A stretch of DNA of 64,000 nt from GCA-2862585 sp965277895 (lineage in GTDB: Bacteria; Bacteroidota; Bacteroidia; Flavobacteriales; UBA7312): assembly GCA_965277895.1 (NCBI GenBank), contig CBDIDR010000001.1, positions 1,697,645 through 1,761,644 of the forward strand, written 5' to 3'. Position 1 is the first letter of the stretch, and every line of letters starts with the position of its first letter. The position numbers were made by a program, and so were the translations under genes. The notes beneath the pieces were generated by a model. The model had not been told where the DNA came from. It worked only from the letters and a program-made list of their open reading frames with translations, and ran no database searches. Shown piece by piece: positions 47,701 to 55,151 of this stretch.

Positions 47701-50700
47701 AGCTCAGGTATCAAATGCAACGCTTCCTATTAATTACTTATGGACTATTAACCAAGCTAATAATACCACACAAACTGGAGTCTCAAGTGTATCAACTTTC
47801 TCCACTGATAGCACATTAGATATTGGTACTATAACGCTTTCTGGATACGACCAGAATGGTTGTTTATTACCTATATCAAACGTTGAAGTTAATCCTTCTT
47901 CAAACCCTCTGATACAGGCTGAAATAAATATTTTAGAAAGTAATGTATGTAATGGCGATTCAATAGCTGATATTCAGGTTAACTTAATATATGATGATAA
48001 CTCTCCAGTAGTATTACCAGCAATATATGAATGGTATGCAAATGATGTACTCATAGACGGTTCCAATGGAGGTGCAACTAATCAATTAACTAATATTGGA
48101 CCAGGTGAGTATTATGTTATAGTTACCGATGTAGCTTATGGGTGTGTTGATACAGCCGAAAGCGTAACATTTACTGACCCTGAATTAATGTCTCTAAACA
48201 TTACTGATTTACAAGATGTAGAATGTTATGGAGATAACAATGGTACTGTAGCTGTTGATGTTATTAACGGAATTGGGCCAAACTTTACATACGATTGGAA
48301 TAATACTATGGGTGTTTTAGTCGCTAATGACAATAACAACCCTACGAACCTTGTAGCTGGAGCTTATGACTTAGTGGTAACTGACTTTTTAAGCGGCTGT
48401 ACTGCTGAAGCTAATTTAGTCATTACTCAGCCTGATAGTATCACATTTGATTTAGCAACTACCGATGTAAGCTGTTTTGGTTTTGAGGACGGTAGTATAA
48501 TCGCTACAAATTTAAATGGTGGCGACAATAATTTCAATTACCTCTGGACTAATGAAAATGATGAGATTATATCAATATCTAATTTAACAGATTCTCTTTC
48601 AGCTCAAACTTATACAGTTGTAGTTAGTGATGGAAATGGGTGTTCTTCAGAAGACACAATTTCTATTTTACAACCAGAAGATCTTACTATTGAATCAAAT
48701 GTAGTTAACATCGATTGTTTCGGTACTAATACTGGGTCTATTACCATTAATAATGTAAGTGGTGGAACTCCATCTTACAGTTACATTTGGGAAAACAATC
48801 CTTCTAGCTTAAACACTATATTCAATTTAGTTGCTGGTACATACCCTCTTAATATTATAGACGATGAAGGATGTAACTACTATTTCGAAATAGAAGTTGA
48901 ACAAGAAGATGAAATTGTAATCGATGCAGTTGGTACATTTGTTAGTTGCTCAGAAGGATTTGCTAATATTATTAGTATTAACGGAGGAGTGTCTCCTTAC
49001 AACAATTACTGGGAAGCAGACCCATCTAATACCACAAGTACAATTTCTGATTTAACACCTGGTTATCACTCATTCTTTGTGACTGACGCATTAGATTGTA
49101 TCGTTGAAGATTCGGTGTTAATTGATGGAACTAATGATATCATAACAAATGCCTTTGTCTTTGAAGATGTCGCTTGTCATTCTGATTCAACTGGATCAAT
49201 ATTTGTTGATATAACAAGTTTTGCAGCAGAAAATGCACCATACTATTATTCAATAAATGATGCCCTTTCATTTGATGAAACTGTTCTCAATAATAGTTTC
49301 TACGTGAATGATTTACCAATTGGCTCATATACTATTTTCATAAAAGATAGCGATGACTGTATTGATAGCACTACATTGATAACAATTACTCAACCTGACT
49401 CTTTATTCATGACAACTTCTTCTACAGATAGTGAATGTTATGGAGATTCTGCAGGCGTAATCACAGTTGATATTTCTGGTGGAGTTGGTTTGTATGATAT
49501 ATCAATTGATGGTGGCTCTACATTTATCATAACAAATAGTTCAGGTCAAGAAACTATTTTAGTTAATGCAGGCGATTACGACCTATTTGTTATTGACGAC
49601 AATGGCTGTAGTTTATCAGAATTAATTACGATAAATCAACCAGAAGAATTTATTTTAACGACTTCTAACTTTAGTGATTTTAATGGGTTTAACACAAGCT
49701 GTTTCAATACAAATGACGCATCATTTGAATTGAATATTTCTGGTGGTGTATCACCATTTACATTAGATATGAATGGAGTAAGCTCTTTCGTAACTGATGG
49801 TGACATCGTTGACAGTTTAATGGCTGGTGTGTATACTTTAGAGATAACTGATAATAATGGATGTAGTGTTGTTGCAGAAGCAACTATTACTGCACCAGAC
49901 GATATGGTTTTAGAGTATGTCTCATCTTCTGATTTCAATGGTCAAAATACAAGTTGTTATAATTCATCTGACGGTTTTGTTATTACAAAAGTAAATGGTG
50001 GTGTTGGACCTTTTGATTATTCTTTAAATAATGGGCTGACATATGAAGAATCAAACACTATTAGTCAATATCAATTCAGTAATCTTTCAAGTGGAGAGTA
50101 CACTTTCTCTGTTAAAGATGATAACGACTGTGTAGCCGAATTAAGTTATACTGTAACCTCAGCACCAGAGATTTTACCCCTTCTTACTTTAGATGAGGAA
50201 ATACTTTGCAATGGTGAAGGACAAGCTTCTTTAATAGCTAGCGTTGATGGTGGAAATGCACCTTTTGAATATATACTAACTGGATTGGTAGATATTGAGA
50301 CATTTAATTCTATAGAAAGTTCAATCCTTATAGACAATCTATCTTCAGGGTTCTATGAACTAAATGTAACAGACGCTAACGGATGTAGTAATAGTATTGC
50401 ATCAGCAAGTCAGATAGTAATTTCTGAGCCATCTGCTGTTACTTACACGGCAAATGTAAATAATATCTCTTGTAACAATGAAGGGAATGGTAGTGTAGAA
50501 ATTAGCGGATTAAATGGTGGACAAAGCCCATATAACCTCAAATTCTACAATGCAATTGGAGTATATTTCGAAGAGTCTAACTTAAATATTTTCTCCCCTG
50601 CCCTAATATTTGAATCTTTGGAAAGTGAATCATACACTTTGGTTATTACCGATGACAATGATTGTGAGTTTATTGATACTATCATTATTGCAGAGCCAAG

Positions 50701-51928
50701 TGAATTAACGACAGAACTAGACTTCACTTCAGTGAGCTGTTTCAATGGAAATGATGCGGCTTTAGATTTAACTATTTCTGGTGGAACATCTCCATTTGCA
50801 ATTACATTAAATGAGGAGCCATATTCTTCTGATGGTGCTACAACAATCGAAAGCTTATCTGCACAAGACTACAACATTACTATTGTTGATGCTTCTGGGT
50901 GTGAATTTTCATCTAGCTTCACAATTACAGAGCCAGATTCACTTGCTATTGAAACTACTGTAATAGATAATGTTTGCTTTGGACAGACTAATGGTTCAAT
51001 ATTTGCAAGTACTTCGGGCGGAATAGCTCCTTACTCATATACTTATACAAATAGTAAAGGTTTTATAATTTCTGAAACTAACATTTCTGATAATTTATCT
51101 GCAGGATTATATACAATAAGTGTCTCGGACTCGAATGATTGTGTGTTAGTGTCTGACATAGAAATTTCAGAACCTGCGGAAATATTAGTTTCACATGAAG
51201 TTACAAACGAAAGCTGTGTGGATGCAAACAATGGATCTATTTTAACAACAGTAGAAAATAGTCAAGGTTCTTATGAATTATTTTGGGCGATTAATACTTT
51301 GAGTTCAATAGAAAACTATGGACTTAGTCCAGGTATTTACGCCCTTACTATTGTAGATAGTTCAGGATGCTTTATTACAGATTCTGTTACTGTATTAGCT
51401 GCAGAGGAGTTTAATGTAAGTCTTGAAGTTACTAATGCTGAATGTAGATACACTAACGATGGTCAAGTACTCATTTTATTTGATGATTCAGAAAGTCATT
51501 CTGTACAATTAAGTAATGAGTTAGTTAACCTACAAACATCTGGTTCATCTGAAATATTATTTGACGAATTAGCTGAAGGAGAATATAATCTACAAATTTC
51601 ATACAATTCAACATGTGTATTAGAAACACTTGTTAGTATTGAAGCTTCAAACAGTTACGATTGTATTGCTCCAGAACCAACATTCAGCCCGAATTATGAC
51701 GGATCAAATGATGAATTTATGCCTCTTAATAATTATGCGGAAGTTGTTGAATTAACAATCTTTAACAGATGGGGTGCGAAAATATTTGAAAGCAAATCAG
51801 CAAATCCATCTTGGGACGGAACAAACTTAAACGGCGAAGTCGTGCCAAGTGCAGATTACTACTACATCATCAAATTTAATAACCCTGCATACAACGATAT
51901 TACAGGAATAATTACACTACTGAAATAA
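41723..51928 (+). CDS. SprB-like giant adhesin, T9SS type B cargo (3401 residues)
   Basis: Predicted mobile surface adhesin of the SprB type. It has a signal peptide (about 1-20, ending FFVVGQ), then some 37 SprB-type repeats of 80-100 residues. Each repeat opens with a Cys motif such as DVSCFGESTGQITANIQGG, has a Y/F-x-W strand, and closes with L-x-x-G-x-Y-x-L-x-V-x-D-x-x-G-C. The C-terminus is a type B (gliding-associated) sorting domain: FSPNYDGSNDEFMP, IFNRWGAKIFES, WDGTNLNGEVVPSADYYY. The start is TTG at 41723, since an in-frame stop lies 13 bases upstream and no ATG falls before or within the signal peptide. The stop overlaps the next ATG by one base. SprB itself is about 6500 residues in Flavobacterium, so this is a shorter relative. 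Confidence 0.92.
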   Translation: MTLARFILLFVFAPFFVVGQTITDIVITDSIQCAGDPECVDITFTGLDNSQSYNLKFYDENDALAGVEDDFTNLAGYTPNNATSGTFEYCFSEDGFYRIELLDASETLINFSNHTTQLSPFSINIDISPSLSFLDLLCNGDTTGCIKINVIGGTQPYSAEWTGPNGFSSDTIDQESSTISNLSAGTYFLNIIDANGCPSSTFTETVTEPDPITNFFSLVEEKCFDSNDAELTANPDGGNGIPYSFSWNTGDSIQTIITGDGDYSLTIEDSEGCASEEFDTTLSPIPLLTFTNPISVNNALCFGEDGSVTINASGGTGVIEYLWPTGTSTVNTESLPADDYEITIRDENLCDTTAVFTITEPDDIQFNLTSVTDIDCFGEATGRFDFEIIGGNPNYSIEITGENTLANPNDSDLLESWPYLAQDLLQDTYEVIITDTDGCTDISTVTVNEASEIIDDFSNVIDVSCFGESTGQITANIQGGSGEYEYTWTNSNGDTIGQNFPLLPGVTAGTYNLNVNDGLCEVDFTYIVDQSTAVQHLASNANDVSCFGANDGFIDGTLVFGGAAPYSYTWTNNVNGQQFNTQNPNDLSPSTYFLSIEDANECVYNNLFSETIEEPTPITIQDLDVSSPSCFNESTGEISYNVVGGDPSIVGGFPVYPSSLTETSSGAVYFSPYIGLPAGNYILSVSDQNCSIDTNLTLDNPDQLSLNIISTDITCFGANDGVIIFDYLESPTVNSSIEVTFPDGSTSFQPDTIENLPPGNYVCKLIQGGCEVTETATINQPTQTSYNLINTTPTSCNEADVLQNQLISDGTISFVINGSEVSYQYVIGADTTTVLSGFVETVTNLSAGDYEIKVLDSICSFTETETVLAASEITISDVTTDITGAGNSNGAIDLTISGGQAPYDISWIGPNDYTASTEDISDLASGNYTVTVQDDLGCIDVENIFINEDDCNVIITPTIVDPECPGDSMSITFSVVGGIAPYNCDMTGDADGDGSDDLVLSNVSIFNSLGFSITLPTNENFELIVEDDFGCQQSYNFESEGIEPISVTPTINNVSCFGLSDGEIIIDPLTDISGATAPYTISYGSSSPNPSNLPSDDYVITITDATGVCSQSFSYFIDEPTPIELTNSIVNNPNCVPNTNTADELGSIIAVASGGTPLSNGSYIYDWSFAGPATVDGQTLSDLGPNQYSVEVTDNNGCQADSTFTLSNPNFINYIDVISTNPNCSGGADGSFVIETSNADNETFSWFEVGNPISIGNNDSISNLSSGLYSFTISNNQNCFIQSNFLPVDVLILTDPDPFTFSVISSPSVPYGICDGTAFINPTDPTLNLNDLDYNWSTGDSIFSVDSLCSGNYFVEVTDPNGCFASELFTINQDDCDFTLGEVITSNATCYGSNDGEIQILTSTSVSNQGYSPYTVKFFEGTTQLFSQAQPNPSLVTSDLAAGSYYVVIEDSVGCLADTSITITEPSQIAFSYTTLNDTCFGSYDPEVHMTITGGTINGGQYDVEFFGFEYWVANEPNGIEQYEAGNDVISGTIPNILITDSNNCELTIPQIVVPFASQIDVLVTTDSVRCFDEVSGAANISSLVGGTSPYSVSWYNSANTLIATDTYSLDSLAAGDYYIAISDSYECDTIVNFTIENKDDIEINASVNNVSCEGFSDGSITTAVNGGNGGYSYQWFPGGFINTQISSQSVGNYQLTVSDSKGCAKTESYDIENPDDVIIELTASPITCNGESDGVITANVPFNNVTEYSWYLNGVALSPLVAGNSPVINNMSDGIYNVEVIIDGDNDCPYYSEAIELTQPTAVQITLNSTTPTCPGDNNGTFTAEVEGGTLASGSDYSYILTDLSDNSIVTIFDTFDQLSSGEFLFIAVDDNACSDSVDFILNDPATIEINVIDNDPTCYGENTGSASYTIFNNVGPVTQIWSEIISVGNLNDISINQELSNLTAGNYNLLVTDSLGCTQNEVFTIDQPSQIEVNLFASSSTCANTVEGYVTAQVSNATLPINYLWTINQANNTTQTGVSSVSTFSTDSTLDIGTITLSGYDQNGCLLPISNVEVNPSSNPLIQAEINILESNVCNGDSIADIQVNLIYDDNSPVVLPAIYEWYANDVLIDGSNGGATNQLTNIGPGEYYVIVTDVAYGCVDTAESVTFTDPELMSLNITDLQDVECYGDNNGTVAVDVINGIGPNFTYDWNNTMGVLVANDNNNPTNLVAGAYDLVVTDFLSGCTAEANLVITQPDSITFDLATTDVSCFGFEDGSIIATNLNGGDNNFNYLWTNENDEIISISNLTDSLSAQTYTVVVSDGNGCSSEDTISILQPEDLTIESNVVNIDCFGTNTGSITINNVSGGTPSYSYIWENNPSSLNTIFNLVAGTYPLNIIDDEGCNYYFEIEVEQEDEIVIDAVGTFVSCSEGFANIISINGGVSPYNNYWEADPSNTTSTISDLTPGYHSFFVTDALDCIVEDSVLIDGTNDIITNAFVFEDVACHSDSTGSIFVDITSFAAENAPYYYSINDALSFDETVLNNSFYVNDLPIGSYTIFIKDSDDCIDSTTLITITQPDSLFMTTSSTDSECYGDSAGVITVDISGGVGLYDISIDGGSTFIITNSSGQETILVNAGDYDLFVIDDNGCSLSELITINQPEEFILTTSNFSDFNGFNTSCFNTNDASFELNISGGVSPFTLDMNGVSSFVTDGDIVDSLMAGVYTLEITDNNGCSVVAEATITAPDDMVLEYVSSSDFNGQNTSCYNSSDGFVITKVNGGVGPFDYSLNNGLTYEESNTISQYQFSNLSSGEYTFSVKDDNDCVAELSYTVTSAPEILPLLTLDEEILCNGEGQASLIASVDGGNAPFEYILTGLVDIETFNSIESSILIDNLSSGFYELNVTDANGCSNSIASASQIVISEPSAVTYTANVNNISCNNEGNGSVEISGLNGGQSPYNLKFYNAIGVYFEESNLNIFSPALIFESLESESYTLVITDDNDCEFIDTIIIAEPSELTTELDFTSVSCFNGNDAALDLTISGGTSPFAITLNEEPYSSDGATTIESLSAQDYNITIVDASGCEFSSSFTITEPDSLAIETTVIDNVCFGQTNGSIFASTSGGIAPYSYTYTNSKGFIISETNISDNLSAGLYTISVSDSNDCVLVSDIEISEPAEILVSHEVTNESCVDANNGSILTTVENSQGSYELFWAINTLSSIENYGLSPGIYALTIVDSSGCFITDSVTVLAAEEFNVSLEVTNAECRYTNDGQVLILFDDSESHSVQLSNELVNLQTSGSSEILFDELAEGEYNLQISYNSTCVLETLVSIEASNSYDCIAPEPTFSPNYDGSNDEFMPLNNYAEVVELTIFNRWGAKIFESKSANPSWDGTNLNGEVVPSADYYYIIKFNNPAYNDITGIITLLK

Positions 51929-53382
51929 TGATAAAAAAACTATTTATAATCTTAGCTTCATTGCCTTTATTATCGATTGGGCAACAAACCTCTTTGTTAT
52001 CTCACTATTATGAGAATACAACATTGTTTAACCCAAGTTTAACGGGTTTAAATCAGAACACCTCTATTACTCTAAATGCTAGGCAGCAGTGGTATAAATT
52101 TACTGATGATTCTAACATTGGAAAATCATCACTTTCCTTTAACAAAGGATTTGGTGACGATGGATTTGGTGCTCAAGTCTATACTGATAATTCTGGTAAT
52201 ATTACCAATAGTGGCTTTTCATTAAGCTATAGCCGACGTGTTGTAATCGATGAAGAATCTTTTCTTTTTTATGGTCTATCAGGTGGTTATCAAAACAATA
52301 ATATCAATAATATATCTTCTAATGATATCGGCATGTTTAACAATAAGTTTAACTGGACACCTAATGCTAGTTTCGGTGCCTCTTTCACTAGAAAATCATT
52401 GATTATTGGACTTTCTGTTGATGGACTTTTGGAATCTGATTTAGGCTTTACAACTCAAGAAAATATTCTTGAAAAACATTATTACGGATTTGTTGCCTAT
52501 GATCACAGTGTAACACCTACTGTAAAACTAAGCCCGTCTATTTTTTATAAGCAGGCCGAAAGCGGAGCCTCACAGTTTGATATGAATGTGAACATAGGCT
52601 TTAAGGATGTACTTCGCTTTGGACTAGGATATAAAGGTAATTTCTCTGAAAATGAAAACTTTGGACCACTAGTTACCATCGGCTTAAACTTCAGCAATAT
52701 TAAATCACTAATTAGTCAAGAGTTTACTACAAGTGAAGTCTCTTCATACTCTGTTGGAACAACAGAGCTTACTTTAAAATATGAAGTGAAAAATAACGAC
52801 GATAATAAAGAAGAAAAAAAGGATGAAGAAGCTATCGAAGAGGAAAAAGTAGACTCTGATAATGACGGTGTATTCGATGATGAGGATGAATGTCCTAATT
52901 TGTTTGGAAGCGTTGCTGCTAAAGGATGTCCTGATATCGATAATGATGGGGTAAGAGACTCTCAAGACCAATGCCCTAATACAATTGGAGAAATGCTAAA
53001 TAATGGCTGTCCTATTCTTTCTGAAAAAGATAGTTCTATTCTTAAAAAAGCAATGACAAATCTAGAGTTTGATAAAAACTCCACCAAGATAACCCCTTCC
53101 TCCTACTCATATGTTTCAAATATTGGAAAACTATTATTAGGAAATAAAAATATGGTGCTAATCATTTCAGGACATACTGATAGTGATGCTTCAGATGAAT
53201 ACAATTATAACTTATCAGCTAAAAGAGCACAAAGTGTAAGAAACTATTTATCAAATATGGGCATTTCTAAGTCGAGACTTATCATGGACTTCTATGGTGA
53301 ATCAAAACCTCTGTATCCGAATGATAACGACAGCAATATGCAAAAAAACAGAAGAGTTGAATTTAATATTTCATTCATTTAA
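51928..53382 (+). CDS. PorP/SprF-like barrel fused to TSP3 repeats and OmpA domain
   Basis: SprF-type proteins help export the SprB-like cargo encoded beside them. This 484-residue protein has a signal peptide (1-18, ending LLSIGQ) and a PorP/SprF barrel (LLSHYYENTTLFNPSLTGLN, LNARQQWYKF, to about 285). An acidic linker (NNDDNKEEKKDEEAIEEEK) is followed by two thrombospondin-3-like Ca-binding units (DSDNDGVFDDEDECPN, DIDNDGVRDSQDQCPN). The C-terminal OmpA peptidoglycan-binding domain (about 370-484) has FDKNSTKITPSS, ISGHTDSDASDEYNYNLSAKRAQSVRNYL split over its helices, and NRRVEF. The fusion could tie the adhesin's outer-membrane partner to the cell wall. It overlaps the adhesin stop by one base. 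Confidence 0.9.
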   Translation: MIKKLFIILASLPLLSIGQQTSLLSHYYENTTLFNPSLTGLNQNTSITLNARQQWYKFTDDSNIGKSSLSFNKGFGDDGFGAQVYTDNSGNITNSGFSLSYSRRVVIDEESFLFYGLSGGYQNNNINNISSNDIGMFNNKFNWTPNASFGASFTRKSLIIGLSVDGLLESDLGFTTQENILEKHYYGFVAYDHSVTPTVKLSPSIFYKQAESGASQFDMNVNIGFKDVLRFGLGYKGNFSENENFGPLVTIGLNFSNIKSLISQEFTTSEVSSYSVGTTELTLKYEVKNNDDNKEEKKDEEAIEEEKVDSDNDGVFDDEDECPNLFGSVAAKGCPDIDNDGVRDSQDQCPNTIGEMLNNGCPILSEKDSSILKKAMTNLEFDKNSTKITPSSYSYVSNIGKLLLGNKNMVLIISGHTDSDASDEYNYNLSAKRAQSVRNYLSNMGISKSRLIMDFYGESKPLYPNDNDSNMQKNRRVEFNISFI

Positions 53383-53395
53383 TTAGCAAAAAATA

Positions 53396-54847
53396 ATGAA
53401 GCGTATAGTATTTTTTGGTTTGTTTCTAGCTATAAGCTCCTCGAGCTTTGCTCAAAACATTAGTGTTAAATATTCAAAAGGATCATCTATACTAAACTTC
53501 GATGTTGAAACAAGGTCATTGCTAGCTTCTGATATAGGATTAATTTATTCTAAAAATAAGAATGCTTTTGAGGTTGGTTTTATAAGACAAGAACTAGTTA
53601 GCGATGCATCTATTAATAATGCTAGTGACATTTTTCTCAATTTTGAATCAAAGCTTGAAAGTAACTATTTGTCATTTTATCGCCACATTGGAGTAATTGA
53701 TAATTTTAAATTCAATTTAGGACTAACAGCTGGTCTTACTAATTATGAGATATATACAAATCTTGAAAATAATTTAGGTCAACAATACCAAGATTACGAT
53801 TTTGAGACTTGGGAAGAATTAGGCTATTCATCTGAAAATAATTTTGAAACAAATTTATCTGAACTTAATGTTGATGGACTTAACGACTACCCATTAAGCT
53901 ACTTTTACTTTGGTCCTCTTCTAGAGTGTGAAGTTGAATTAGTTGAAAACTTTGACTTAACTATTAAATCTATTTACAAAAAGAATCTAACAGACTTGCT
54001 GGACAATGTTAATGTAAACAATTTAAGAGATGTTCCTGCAACAAATCAAACTGACAACCAACTTGACCTATTTGTAGGTGTTCGCTTTAATCTATCAAAA
54101 AATCGCAACTCAGTTAATGACAGCTTAGTAGAAGTCATAGATTCATTAAATACAGAAGATATCATTAATACATCAATAGAGGTAGAAAATAATAGCACTG
54201 TAACTGAGCAAACCATACCTCAGAATAATTCTGAAAAAATATTAAGTAGAGAGGAATACATTTTACAATTCTTCGACTCATCAAATACAGAAGATGAAAG
54301 CTTATTTTATACATATGCTCAAGAAGAAGAATTAACAGAAGACAGCTTTGAAGAGGGTAAAAAATACCCTTATGTAAGTTCTGAATTCGTTGAAAAAGTT
54401 ATTGATGAAGAAAATGCTTTTACACAAGCAGATTCTGAAGATTACTCTAGTAATGAGCTTACAGAAGAAGAAATAGTAAATGAAGATTCATATTATGAAG
54501 AACCATTTGTTGAAGAAGTTGTTACAGAAGAGGTATTCAATGAGGAAGAAATAGTTATTGAAGAAGAAGTCATAGAAGAAAGTTTTACTCAGCAAGAAAC
54601 AGTTGAAGAAAGCATGACTGAAGAAGAAAGGTTATTAAGCTATGAAGAGTACTATCTAATAGTTGGCGTATTTGCATTTCCTGAAAATCTTAAATCGTAT
54701 GCAAAAACACTTCAAATTAGCCCCGAAAATACGTTCAAAAAGAATGACTTGAACTATCTCTATATTTTTAAAACAAATAACCTATTTGAAGCTCGACTAC
54801 TAAGAGAAAGTCTAGAGGTTGAAAATTGGATTTACTATGCAAAATAA
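53396..54847 (+). CDS. Barrel-like protein with Glu-rich stalk and SPOR-like C-terminus
   Basis: Not assigned to a named family. The 483-residue product has a signal peptide (1-19, ending SSFAQ), a barrel-like N-terminal half (to about 240; alternating strands ending FVGVRFNLSKN), then a strongly acidic Glu-rich stretch (about 250-415, e.g. EEEIVIEEEVIEESF). The last ~65 residues (YYLIVGVFAFPENLKSYAKT .. NLFEARLLRESLEVENWIYY) resemble a SPOR domain, which binds denuded peptidoglycan. Thirteen bases after the SprF-OmpA gene and 11 bases overlapping the next. The layout of membrane barrel, stalk and wall-binding end is like the neighbouring SprF-OmpA fusion. The SPOR call is by pattern only. 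Confidence 0.7.
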   Translation: MKRIVFFGLFLAISSSSFAQNISVKYSKGSSILNFDVETRSLLASDIGLIYSKNKNAFEVGFIRQELVSDASINNASDIFLNFESKLESNYLSFYRHIGVIDNFKFNLGLTAGLTNYEIYTNLENNLGQQYQDYDFETWEELGYSSENNFETNLSELNVDGLNDYPLSYFYFGPLLECEVELVENFDLTIKSIYKKNLTDLLDNVNVNNLRDVPATNQTDNQLDLFVGVRFNLSKNRNSVNDSLVEVIDSLNTEDIINTSIEVENNSTVTEQTIPQNNSEKILSREEYILQFFDSSNTEDESLFYTYAQEEELTEDSFEEGKKYPYVSSEFVEKVIDEENAFTQADSEDYSSNELTEEEIVNEDSYYEEPFVEEVVTEEVFNEEEIVIEEEVIEESFTQQETVEESMTEEERLLSYEEYYLIVGVFAFPENLKSYAKTLQISPENTFKKNDLNYLYIFKTNNLFEARLLRESLEVENWIYYAK

Positions 54848-55151
54848 AATCACATTACTGTTTTTATCTATTTTCATTCTTCCACTAACTATTCAAGCAC
54901 AAGATAACTGTCTAAATAAAACAAGTATAGTTTTCAAAGACCCTATGTTAATGTGCCCACACCTTGGTCCCAAAATTAAGGCTGAACTAAACGCACTATC
55001 TAAATGTGACATCATTGAGAAAAATAAAAACGAACTTATTTTCTTTAGTGATACAAAAGCAAGTCGTAAACTAATTGATAGTCTTCTGGTTAAAAAAATC
55101 TATTTACCTGAATGGGAAATAGATACAGTTATTTATTATGACGAAAAGTAA
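54837..55151 (+). CDS. Small secreted protein of unknown function, 104 residues
   Basis: Not recognised. It has a clear signal peptide (MQNKITLLFLSIFILPLTIQAQ) and a mature part of about 82 residues with three Cys (DNC.., LMCPHLGP, SKCD). The ATG at 54837 lies in the last codons of the preceding gene, and the next gene starts 14 bases before its stop. This double overlap shows it is part of the operon and probably co-translated. The mature part looks like a small alpha/beta domain (LGPKIKAELNALSKCDIIEKN .. SRKLIDSLLVKKIYLPEWEID), perhaps metal-binding-like, but no function can be assigned. Confidence 0.75.
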   Translation: MQNKITLLFLSIFILPLTIQAQDNCLNKTSIVFKDPMLMCPHLGPKIKAELNALSKCDIIEKNKNELIFFSDTKASRKLIDSLLVKKIYLPEWEIDTVIYYDEK

